Shown here piece after piece: positions 1 through 6,741 of a stretch of 10,641 nt of DNA. The translations under genes were made by a program, and so were the position numbers. This stretch comes from Myxococcales bacterium (GTDB lineage: Bacteria; Myxococcota; Polyangia; Fen-1088), in NCBI GenBank assembly GCA_003155465.1, contig PMCR01000510.1, forward strand, positions 7,501 to 18,141, written 5' to 3'. A model generated the notes under the pieces. The model was given only the letters and a program-made list of their open reading frames with translations. It did not search any database and had not been told where the DNA came from. The number at the start of each line of letters is the position of its first letter. Position 1 is the stretch's first letter.

Positions 1-1970
1 TGGTCGGTCGGGGGCAACTCGATAAGCGGTATCTGATCCTTGCGCTTGGCCTGCAGATCCACGCCGATCAGAGGAGGAAGCTGCAACTCCTTGGAATCGG
101 AGGCGGCCGGCTTGAGCCAGTCGTCGACCGGAACGTGGCTGAGCCGGCGGGGCTCCATTCCACCGTCGCCCACTCCTTCGCGCGGCCACGGGATGTCAGT
201 CTGGGTTGCGTGGGCGGCCAGTGACAGCAGGAAGGTAAGCGGATTGTAGGAATAGATGACCTGATTCAGTGGAAGGCCCGCATGCCTCGCCAGTGCGTCG
301 GTCCAGAACAGGTAGGGTTTGATGGCAACCTCGTAGATCCGCTGGCGGTCAGCCTTGGGTATCCCCGAGAGTTCGCGCAGGCCCACGAACTCAGACAGGG
401 TGGTGCGGTCCCCCCATTCGTGGCGATGCAGGACGACCAGTCGGCGCAACGCATGCCGTTTGGCGAAATCGCTCCCTTGGAAGAAACCGCGCAACTCGCT
501 GGCGTCGACTTGCGAGTCGCCATTCTTGTCAACCAGGCCGATAAGGTTGGCCCTGTGAACGATGGGCCCGTCCGCGGCCGCATTCATCAGACGGAAGGTT
601 CTCTCAAGGGCGGCGGGGGGCTTGTCGGTGGTGAATATCTCGAAGTGCAGTTCCGGGCCCTGCTCGACTCCGCGGTTCACCGTGCCCAGGAATCCCACCA
701 GGTCACCCGTTTCGATCCGTTCGTCAAGCAGGGTGACCGCGCCCGACTCCAGCGCTGCGCGGTCCCCGGCTCGCTCGGGTTTCGCGAGAGCCTGCAGCCA
801 CCCCACGGGATTCGTCTCGGATGGGGCTGGCAAGGACAGGTGGGCCAGAAGCGAGTAGAACGTGAACGGTCGGCCGTCCAGTTCCGCCTCGTGCCGAATC
901 AGCACAAACGAGGTTGAACTGCCCTTGGCCGCAGCCCACCGGGCAGCCACCAGACGGCCGCGCGTCGGCGCGGAGACTGGTGCGCCCCGCAGGCCCCGCA
1001 GGTGGACGCCCGAGTGCCACAGCCGGGCCGGCGCCAGGGGAAAGAACCCGCTGACCCGTTCCTCGCTGCTGAAGAAGGCGGCCTTGCGCGCAGCCAGCAA
1101 GTCGTCGCGGGTGCGGGGGATTTCGCTAAAGGCGCGCAGCTGGATGGGAAAGAAGAAACCTTGCAAGGCGCGCGTGAGCCATCTCCAGTCAAGCGCCCCG
1201 GGATCCCACTTCTGTTTCTGCAGGTCGACGTGCAGGTGGCCAACGATGCCATGGAACGCGAGCGGGTCTTCCAGCGTGTTCAGATAGGGGCTTCCGCCCT
1301 CCTCTGGGATAATGGGTTTGATCTTGGGGAAGATCCGAAGAAGGGTCCGAGTCAAGGCTAGAAGCGAATCGTACTGCTCGGGACGAAAGTCGTAGGCGTC
1401 GTAGGTGAACCCGTTGATGACGACCATGCGCCGAGGCCGCGTGCGGTACTCCGCGGGCAGCCGGCTCATCTCGCTCGGGTTGTATCGCCCCCGATTGCAG
1501 ATCTCGACCCCCACCGAAATCGAGTTCTCCTGCTCCGCATGATAGGCGCGCTCGGCCAGATCGAGGGTCTGATAGATTGTCCCATCAGCGTCGATCATGA
1601 AATGCGCCGAAAGCCCGCAACCGCCGCTGGGACGCACGCGGTTGTGCATCGACTTGAAGCAGGAGCGCGAGTTCACACACCCGTCAAAATGAAGCACAAA
1701 CTGCGAAACGACTTCCTGCAGGTCCGCCACTGTCCGGTGGGCAAGTCCCTTCCTGCTCGTGTAGCGATCCCAGTCCTCGTCGCAGCATCCGCCGACCTGA
1801 TCAACGCATCGTTTCTCGTAGCCGTTGAAGCCTTGGGCGTCGGTCCAAAGCACCACGGTTCGCCCCACGTCCACCGGCTGGCCTGCCACGACGATTGACG
1901 TTCCGCGTCCCGGAGCGATGGCACTTGAGGCCTGCGTAGCCAGTAGTGCTATGGAAAACACAGGGATCAT
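1..1970 (-). CDS. Exported peptidoglycan hydrolase: Amidase_2 + M23-like + EF-hand (C-terminus off left edge)
   Basis: This frame is open from ATG at 1970 to the left edge (656 codons, no stop). An in-frame TGA directly before the ATG fixes it as the first possible start, although no Shine-Dalgarno is visible. Residues 1-18 form a short hydrophobic, signal-peptide-like stretch. Residues 88-262 match N-acetylmuramoyl-L-alanine amidases of the AmpD/Amidase_2 family, which cut the MurNAc-L-Ala bond. The expected zinc ligands are visible as H94, H245 and D256 (GHLHVD and KWDPG motifs), with E156 nearby. Residues 309-450 resemble an M23/LytM endopeptidase (WHSGVHL, Y372-H377, LHFEI at 441), but the metal motif reads HxxxH instead of HxxxD and ExH instead of HxH. 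Residues 481-492 (DKNGDSQVDASE) form a textbook EF-hand loop. Residues 507-520, containing a HRHEW motif, and the region after them are unassigned. Cell-wall cleavage is supported for the amidase domain; M23 activity is uncertain. Whether it is an autolysin, a predatory enzyme or a secretion effector is not shown. Confidence 0.9.
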   Translation of the reverse strand, partial: MIPVFSIALLATQASSAIAPGRGTSIVVAGQPVDVGRTVVLWTDAQGFNGYEKRCVDQVGGCCDEDWDRYTSRKGLAHRTVADLQEVVSQFVLHFDGCVNSRSCFKSMHNRVRPSGGCGLSAHFMIDADGTIYQTLDLAERAYHAEQENSISVGVEICNRGRYNPSEMSRLPAEYRTRPRRMVVINGFTYDAYDFRPEQYDSLLALTRTLLRIFPKIKPIIPEEGGSPYLNTLEDPLAFHGIVGHLHVDLQKQKWDPGALDWRWLTRALQGFFFPIQLRAFSEIPRTRDDLLAARKAAFFSSEERVSGFFPLAPARLWHSGVHLRGLRGAPVSAPTRGRLVAARWAAAKGSSTSFVLIRHEAELDGRPFTFYSLLAHLSLPAPSETNPVGWLQALAKPERAGDRAALESGAVTLLDERIETGDLVGFLGTVNRGVEQGPELHFEIFTTDKPPAALERTFRLMNAAADGPIVHRANLIGLVDKNGDSQVDASELRGFFQGSDFAKRHALRRLVVLHRHEWGDRTTLSEFVGLRELSGIPKADRQRIYEVAIKPYLFWTDALARHAGLPLNQVIYSYNPLTFLLSLAAHATQTDIPWPREGVGDGGMEPRRLSHVPVDDWLKPAASDSKELQLPPLIGVDLQAKRKDQIPLIELPPTD

Positions 1971-1980
1971 TCAGTGCACG

Positions 1981-2025
1981 CAGTAGCACATCATACTTCA
2001 GGTGTCCCCCCGGCCTGTGCTACTG
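1981..2025. promoter_or_regulatory. Perfect 10-bp inverted repeat in divergent promoter region (candidate operator)
   Basis: CAGTAGCACA at 1981-1990 is the exact reverse complement of TGTGCTACTG at 2016-2025, with a 25-bp spacer. It lies in the 104-bp gap between the divergent amidase (start 1970) and zinc-ribbon/FHA (start 2075) genes. One arm touches the candidate -10 of the amidase promoter and the other lies just upstream of the candidate -35 of the FHA promoter, so a bound dimer could affect both. That role is inferred. The pairing itself is directly visible, and the location argues against a transcription terminator. Confidence 0.5.
1990..1995 (-). promoter_or_regulatory. Candidate -10 element of the amidase gene
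   Basis: Read on the minus strand this is TATGAT, 5 of 6 matches to the sigma-70 -10 consensus, about 20 nt before the ATG at 1970. No convincing -35 is seen 16-18 bp upstream. It touches the left arm of the inverted repeat at 1981-1990, so a protein bound there would cover it. Confidence 0.3.
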
Positions 2026-2027
2026 GT

Positions 2028-2056
2028 TTGCTTGCAGAGACACGCGGCCCTATCAT
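2028..2056 (+). promoter_or_regulatory. Candidate sigma-70-type promoter for the zinc-ribbon/FHA operon
   Basis: TTGCTT (2028-2033) and TATCAT (2051-2056; 5 of 6 matches to TATAAT) are separated by exactly 17 bp. This predicts transcription starting about 10-12 nt upstream of the GTG start at 2075. The -35 matches only half of TTGACA, and the very short leader has no clear Shine-Dalgarno, so the call is tentative. Confidence 0.4.
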
Positions 2057-2074
2057 TTGCCGCGGCGAGCGACC

Positions 2075-2782
2075 GTGTTCGACAAATTGAAACAATGGCT
2101 GGCAGGCGAGAGCCCGCAGACCCGGCGGGTGGCGAGGCCGGGCGTGTCTGGCACCCGAAGGAAACGCTCGCCTGCAGCTTCACGGTCGACGTCTGCCCCT
2201 GATCTCGACGAAAACAACTCTCTGGCCGCATCGGCGGTAATTCCGGGGGCAGTCGAGCAGTTCTGTCCCAATTGCGGGCAACCCATGCTCGCGTCGTGGG
2301 GTTCGACCTGTGGGAATTGCCGCCCAGCCATGTCTGCTCCCAAGACGATGTATCTCTCGGCGGCGGAGGTGCAGGGGATCGCGCCCGCACCTGGACTCAG
2401 CCTGGGCTGGCTTGTGGTTCTGCAGTCTCCCGACGAGAAGCGGCGCGGGACCATCATCGAGCTGACCGCGCCGATTTCCGTCCTGTCGCGGGGTGTCCGG
2501 GGCACGACGGCAAACGAAGAATGGTTCGGCATCAACGACGAGTTCGTGTCGAGCGGGCATGCCATCGTTCATCGTCCGCAAAGCAGCGATCGCAGCGACT
2601 CGTTTGCCATTCGGGATCGCGAGAGCCCGAGCCCGTCAGCCAACGGCACCTTCGTCAACTCGCACAAGCTGGGTCAGGGCGAGATCGTCAAGCTGAGCGA
2701 AGGTGACATCATCCGGCTGGGCACCACGGAGCTGATCTTCAAATCACTCTGGTTGCCGCCTGGCGGATCGAGGCGGGCATGA
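2075..2782 (+). CDS. Zinc-ribbon / FHA-domain protein
   Basis: From GTG at 2075 the protein is 235 aa. It starts with an amphipathic FDKLKQWL segment, then has a basic, Ser-rich disordered stretch (about 14-50). A four-Cys zinc ribbon follows (C64-x2-C67 and C79-x2-C82), then a forkhead-associated domain (about 112-225). FHA hallmarks are an Arg in VLSRG where GR is usual, VSSGHA for the S-x-x-H motif and NGTFVN. FHA domains bind phosphothreonine peptides; a cytoplasmic adaptor role in Ser/Thr kinase signalling follows from the family. The frame is open upstream to an ATG at 1946, but that start would overlap the divergent amidase gene and add a non-protein-like, Cys/aromatic-rich stretch. 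GTG at 2075, directly downstream of a candidate promoter, is therefore preferred. Its stop overlaps the next gene's ATG (ATGA), so the two are probably co-translated. Its partner and kinase are not in the window. Confidence 0.85.
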   Translation: MFDKLKQWLAGESPQTRRVARPGVSGTRRKRSPAASRSTSAPDLDENNSLAASAVIPGAVEQFCPNCGQPMLASWGSTCGNCRPAMSAPKTMYLSAAEVQGIAPAPGLSLGWLVVLQSPDEKRRGTIIELTAPISVLSRGVRGTTANEEWFGINDEFVSSGHAIVHRPQSSDRSDSFAIRDRESPSPSANGTFVNSHKLGQGEIVKLSEGDIIRLGTTELIFKSLWLPPGGSRRA

Positions 2783-4677
2783 GACCGCTCTGTCTATTTG
2801 CCACGGCAGTGGCTTTGGTCACGCTGCCAGGACTTGCCCAGGCGGGACCGACGTGCTTGGTTTCCCCGCCCACCGTCGATGGTGATTCCGCCAACCTCAC
2901 CTTGCTCGTGGGAGCAGTATCCGAAGACGGGGCTACCTTGAAGGCTTCGTCGATTGACGTGGAGATCGATGGGGAGCCCGCTGCAGCGCCCAAGTTGCTG
3001 GAGTCATTCTTCGATCTGGCGCAGCGTGAAGCCGAGGCCGACTCAGCCTGGAAGTCTCCGCTGGCCGTTGGTCTGGTGTATCTATGGGTGAAGGAGACAC
3101 CGGCGGGGACCTCGGATTCGATCCTTGAGGGCGTGCAGGGCTTCTTCAAGCGGTTGCCCGCCCGGACGAGCGCTTACGCGACTCTGTATGGGCGCAAGCG
3201 ACAGCCCATCCCCAAGCTCAAAGCGTCGGACATCGGAGGCCAGCTTCACGACCTGGGTTACCTGGGGGGGGATCGTCCCAACCTTGGGGATGCGATTGCG
3301 GTCGACCTGAAGAATCTCTCGGCTGATGAGAGCCCCTTCAAGCTCCTCTTGGTCGTGACTGACGGTCGTGATTTTACCGATCCGGATGGGCAGGGACCAG
3401 CCGATTTCGTGGCGGTGGGGAGCGCACTGGCCAAGGCGGGGGTTCGGCTTCTTCTGGTGTCCTTCCCGGCCCCCGAAGCGGACGCTGAGCAAAGCGCAAA
3501 GAACCTGAACGATCTCTCCGGTCCCGGTGTTTTTCATAGGGCGGTCGAACAGCCGGTGGAACTGCAGACCACTCTGGAGTCATTGGGACAGGCCGTCGCG
3601 GACTTGCGTCGCGTCCAGATCGATGTCCCCTGGGCGTGGCGCACCTTCGGGGGAAGCCACAAGGTCAGGATCTACTTGACCACGGATGGCAAGCGCCGGA
3701 CCGTCGAGTTGGGGAAGATCACGTTGCCCGCGCAGACCGGCTGGCTGGTCTGGCTGGGCGCCTTGGTCCTGGCAGTCGCGGCGCTTTCAATCGGGTTGCT
3801 GCTGTTCCTGCGCCTGCGCGCCTCACGCCAATTCGAGGTGGACGAAGACCCGATCATCCCGGCCGCACACGCTCTCATCCGACGAGGGATGTCGGCCCAG
3901 CGGGCTCTGGTTGAACTGACGCGCGGATTTCCCGAAAGCGTTGCCGGTTTGGCCAGAGTGGATGAATCGATCTTCTCGGATGCCCGCTATCCCTTCCTGA
4001 AGACTCGGGCCGGCCGCCGGCGGTTCGAAGAAATCCAAGCGCTGCTGACCCAGAGGGACGGCGACGAGTCGCCGCTGCACGACGACCTGTTCGCGGCGCT
4101 GGCCGAAGCCGTCACGGCCCAGACGCCGCCGGGCAAGGCAGCCGAACGCATTGCCGCGCGGCTGCCTGATGATCAGTGGGGCGCGCTCTTGCGGCTGGGA
4201 CTGGAGGATCTGGCGCGGACTCTTCGCCAGGCCGGCAAGAGATTCCCGGTCCTGGGTCTGCCGCGTTCCAGGGGCGCAGTCCTCGCCATCCAGGATGCCC
4301 TGCACGCCCGAAGCGGTTCCTCTCTGGCCGTGGCCTGGCTGGTCCGTGCCGCCGGTCCAGGCAAGCGCGGTGAGACCTTGGGCCTTCGGGCCAGCCGGGC
4401 GGTGCTGGGGCGGGGCACCTCGTGCGACCTCCTCCTCGGCGGGGATGCACAGGTCGCCGAACAGCACGCGGCCATCTCGGACGTGCATGGGGAGTTCGCC
4501 ATCGAGCCGCTGGGTGGCCCCATCAAAGTCGAGGACGCACCCATCGAGGCACGGCATGCCCTGGGTGATGGCGACACCATCGAGATCGGCGACAGCCGCT
4601 ACGTCTTCAAGTGCGTGACCACCGGCAACCTGGGCAAGAGCAATCCCAGACTGAAACGCGGAAGCCGGCGCGGGTGA
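2779..4677 (+). CDS. Signal peptide - vWA-like - transmembrane - FHA-like protein
   Basis: This 632-aa protein has a classical signal peptide (1-22, ending LAQA before GPTC). A von Willebrand factor A-like domain follows (about 90-275), with the GDAIAVDL helix at 170 and strand LLLVVTDGRD at 189-198. The usual MIDAS motif DxSxS is not recognisable: the corresponding strand end reads WVKETPAGTSDS (103-114). One strong transmembrane helix lies at about 321-345, followed by Arg-rich RLRASR, which places the C-terminal half in the cytoplasm. Residues 350-510 are helical and unassigned. Residues 515-612 look like an FHA domain, keeping the LGRG motif (543-546) and H563 but having AEQH for SxxH and no NGT. 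A role carrying envelope information to cytoplasmic FHA partners is inferred. The start ATG overlaps the upstream stop by 4 bp. The stop is 7 bp from the convergent lipoprotein stop, with no terminator between. Confidence 0.85.
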   Translation: MRPLCLFATAVALVTLPGLAQAGPTCLVSPPTVDGDSANLTLLVGAVSEDGATLKASSIDVEIDGEPAAAPKLLESFFDLAQREAEADSAWKSPLAVGLVYLWVKETPAGTSDSILEGVQGFFKRLPARTSAYATLYGRKRQPIPKLKASDIGGQLHDLGYLGGDRPNLGDAIAVDLKNLSADESPFKLLLVVTDGRDFTDPDGQGPADFVAVGSALAKAGVRLLLVSFPAPEADAEQSAKNLNDLSGPGVFHRAVEQPVELQTTLESLGQAVADLRRVQIDVPWAWRTFGGSHKVRIYLTTDGKRRTVELGKITLPAQTGWLVWLGALVLAVAALSIGLLLFLRLRASRQFEVDEDPIIPAAHALIRRGMSAQRALVELTRGFPESVAGLARVDESIFSDARYPFLKTRAGRRRFEEIQALLTQRDGDESPLHDDLFAALAEAVTAQTPPGKAAERIAARLPDDQWGALLRLGLEDLARTLRQAGKRFPVLGLPRSRGAVLAIQDALHARSGSSLAVAWLVRAAGPGKRGETLGLRASRAVLGRGTSCDLLLGGDAQVAEQHAAISDVHGEFAIEPLGGPIKVEDAPIEARHALGDGDTIEIGDSRYVFKCVTTGNLGKSNPRLKRGSRRG

Positions 4678-4684
4678 TCTGGTA

Positions 4685-5632
4685 CTACTCGCTCTTCTGC
4701 TGAGCCCCGATCCAGCGGTCAAGGATGGACGGAGCCGTGGCCAGCAAGGCACCCGCCTGCAAACGAACACGCCGTTCGCCCTGGGCGCGCCGGAGGAAAT
4801 TCCCAGCCGTACCGTCTTGCGCCCGTTCTTCCACCGTGAGTTGTTCGTGAACCGCCACGCCCTCGGCGTCGTAGGTGAGTGCGCTCTCGAACTGGAATTC
4901 CTTCCGGCCGCGTCCGTGCCCGATCGCACCCTGGCCCTTGAGCAACAGCAGGGTGGAACCCGCGCACTTTCCGGCAGCGTCCGCCAGGTCAACTGGGGTG
5001 AACCGACCCCCGACCAGCGGAACCAGGCGCGCTGTCCGTGAGCAGGTGGACGGATCTTGGGGCACGCTGCACGACTCGCCCTCGGCGATGAGTACCGTGC
5101 CACCCGCGAGGTTCTTGAGGCTCAGCCTGGCCCTGGTCGGGTGGGCGCGAAGAACTCCCACGCTGCGCACGCGCACGCCTTGAGCCTCGAACTCGGCCAG
5201 CGCCAGCGAGCCTTGCGCCTGCCCATCCGCGAAGCGCTCGGTGATCGCCCAGACCAGGCGCTGCGCGCCGCCCAGGTTCTCCACCACGATGTCGGCCGCA
5301 GTCACGGACTGACTCGGGAGAGCCGCGGCTGGGCCCGGCCAGCCCGAGCAGCGATCGGCGGACCAGTCCACGCGCCGCCCGAAGCAATCCGTGGCGGGCC
5401 TCGTGATGGCGCCGGTCGGCAGGTATCCGTAGAGCAACAGCCTGAACCACTGGGAGGCAGGCAGTGCGCGTTCCGCGATGGGCTGCGCAGCGCCGACGGT
5501 GGTCGCCATGGTACAGGGGACTGGAGCTGCGATTGGGGCTGGGGCGGGCGGAGCCTGCGGCTGACGCCTGGCCGCGCATCCCGTGGTCGCGCCTATGACG
5601 GCTCCAACCAGAACGATCCGCGCAATCTGCAT
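4685..5632 (-). CDS. Putative lipoprotein of unknown function, paired with TagH-like FHA gene
   Basis: This 315-aa protein begins with a short signal peptide and a lipobox-like GATTGC, giving C19 as the probable lipidated residue. A Pro/Ala-rich linker follows at 24-38. The rest is a soluble domain with scattered Cys (C40, C83, C95, C188, C197, C223) that could form envelope disulfides, and beta-rich segments such as LSLKNLAGGTVLIAEGE (170-186). I do not recognise its family; it is longer than the T6SS lipoprotein TssJ and I see no TssJ signature. The ATG at 5632 is preceded by GGAG about 6 nt upstream, inside the end of the FHA gene, and only 2 bp separate the two genes. Co-transcription is therefore very likely and a shared envelope function is plausible. 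The lipobox is acceptable but not ideal (T-T-G before Cys). Confidence 0.8.
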   Translation of the reverse strand: MQIARIVLVGAVIGATTGCAARRQPQAPPAPAPIAAPVPCTMATTVGAAQPIAERALPASQWFRLLLYGYLPTGAITRPATDCFGRRVDWSADRCSGWPGPAAALPSQSVTAADIVVENLGGAQRLVWAITERFADGQAQGSLALAEFEAQGVRVRSVGVLRAHPTRARLSLKNLAGGTVLIAEGESCSVPQDPSTCSRTARLVPLVGGRFTPVDLADAAGKCAGSTLLLLKGQGAIGHGRGRKEFQFESALTYDAEGVAVHEQLTVEERAQDGTAGNFLRRAQGERRVRLQAGALLATAPSILDRWIGAQQKSE

Positions 5633-5634
5633 GG

Positions 5635-6672
5635 TTACTCCGATACTTCAGGTTCGTCGGGACCCGGCTTCGATCCGCCGAGCGCGACACTGGCATAGCC
5701 GCGCGCAAATTCTTCGCCGAAGATCTCGGCGTGCAGGGCGGCATCCTCCGCGATCAGGGTTGCGAAACGCTCCACGTAGCTGCGCCACTCAGCCTTGGAC
5801 CTCGACCGGCTGAACAGGCCAGAGCCGGCATAGTTCTCCTGGGTACTAGGATCCAGGGACTCGAGCAAAGCGCGGATCCCCTGCGTCAGACCCTCCATAA
5901 GCGCGATGTGGTGAATACCCATGTCCGCAAACACCGCTTTCAAATCACGGGCGCGCGCCTCGATATCGGCAGCGGGATCGAGCAAATAGTCAATCACCTC
6001 GCGGCTGGAGCGCGCGCGGTGCAGGGGCGTACCACCGCTGAGCGGTCTGACCCCAACCTCGGACCCGAACTGCTCATATCCCTTTTTCAGTCCGATGAAG
6101 GTTTCGCTGAATGTCTCGAACAGGCGCATGGCGCGAGCTTGCGCATCCCCGGTTCTCTCGCCCGGGATGGACGACAACGATGGTGCCTGCTGGCTGGCTC
6201 TGGACGGCTCGGGGGGCGGCCAGGCGACAGACGGTTGCGCCGACCCAGCTGCAGCTGGCTCAGCGACCGCCAGGGACTCGCTGCCTTTCTGTGGCGACCC
6301 CCAGACAATGGTCTCGTGGAAGAGGCCGGTGGCCGGGGCCGCCGCCTGAGCCACAGCGGAAAGCTGGAAAGGCCAAATCCCGAGCTGCGAACTCGGAGTC
6401 AGCGGTGTGACCGTGTTCTTTGGCAGGCGCTTCCCTTCGAGCAAGGTTCCGTTGGTGGAGCCGAGGTCGAAGTAGTAGACGCCGGTGGCGTCGAAACGAA
6501 TGATCCCGTGCCACTCGGAAACGTGGTTGTCGCTGATGGCGACATTGTTGAGCTGGTTGCGGCCGATACGGATCGGTGATTGCTCGAACCAGAGCGTCTT
6601 CTGTTCGCCGGTGCGTACATCCTTGAGCTGAACTTGGATAGCCATGGCGGGCTCGGACGGAGTAGGAACCAT
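5635..6672 (-). CDS. FHA-domain protein with T6SS TagH/Fha-type C-terminal domain
   Basis: The protein is 345 aa from ATG 6672, or 336 aa from ATG 6645, which begins MAIQVQLKDV right at the FHA domain. Neither start has a clear Shine-Dalgarno. The FHA domain spans about 10-110, with IGRN (36-39), VSEWHG (51-56, S52 and H55 kept) and the hallmark GSTNGT (71-76). A disordered Pro/Ala/Ser linker covers 110-175. Residues 183-330 resemble the C-terminal domain of type VI secretion FHA proteins: LKKGYEQFG, MGIHHIALMEGLTQGIRALLE, the SLDP motif, and a final KAEWRSYVERFATL ... FGEEFARGY helix. In that family the protein relays threonine phosphorylation to T6SS assembly in the cytoplasm. It is somewhat shorter than typical TagH proteins. 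It is followed after 2 bp by a lipoprotein gene. No core T6SS component is in the window, so the T6SS link rests on this domain alone. Confidence 0.8.
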   Translation of the reverse strand: MVPTPSEPAMAIQVQLKDVRTGEQKTLWFEQSPIRIGRNQLNNVAISDNHVSEWHGIIRFDATGVYYFDLGSTNGTLLEGKRLPKNTVTPLTPSSQLGIWPFQLSAVAQAAAPATGLFHETIVWGSPQKGSESLAVAEPAAAGSAQPSVAWPPPEPSRASQQAPSLSSIPGERTGDAQARAMRLFETFSETFIGLKKGYEQFGSEVGVRPLSGGTPLHRARSSREVIDYLLDPAADIEARARDLKAVFADMGIHHIALMEGLTQGIRALLESLDPSTQENYAGSGLFSRSRSKAEWRSYVERFATLIAEDAALHAEIFGEEFARGYASVALGGSKPGPDEPEVSE

Positions 6673-6741
6673 AGCGCAATTACGGGCAGGGCGTGAAGTT
6701 GCTCATAGCGCGCCGCGGCTTCGAGGGCTTGCTGACGGTTC

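Noticed and set aside
282..917. Plus-strand 211-codon frame opposite the amidase gene
   Set aside because: The minus strand here has one continuous frame with amidase, M23-like and EF-hand motifs; the plus frame shows no motif.
1993..2003. ATACTTCAGGT shared with 5643-5653 as a possible regulatory site
   Set aside because: An 11-bp match is expected several times by chance in 10 kb, and the second copy lies in the coding end of the FHA/TagH-like gene.
1946..2074. Upstream ATG extension (43 codons) of the zinc-ribbon/FHA gene
   Set aside because: It would overlap the divergent amidase start, run through the promoter region and inverted repeat, and give an atypical N-terminus; GTG 2075 fits better.
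4678..4684. Possible terminator between the convergent operons
   Set aside because: Only 7 bp lie between stop codons and no stem followed by a T-run is seen there or in the 13-bp gap at 10277-10289.
3823..5103. Minus-strand 426-codon frame across the vWA/FHA and lipoprotein genes
   Set aside because: It crosses two well-supported genes, has no recognisable domain, and is explained by high GC giving long antisense frames.
5731..6579. Plus-strand 282-codon frame opposite the TagH-like gene
   Set aside because: It is antisense to an FHA/TagH gene with intact motifs, and its Arg/Gly-rich composition is typical of GC-rich shadows.
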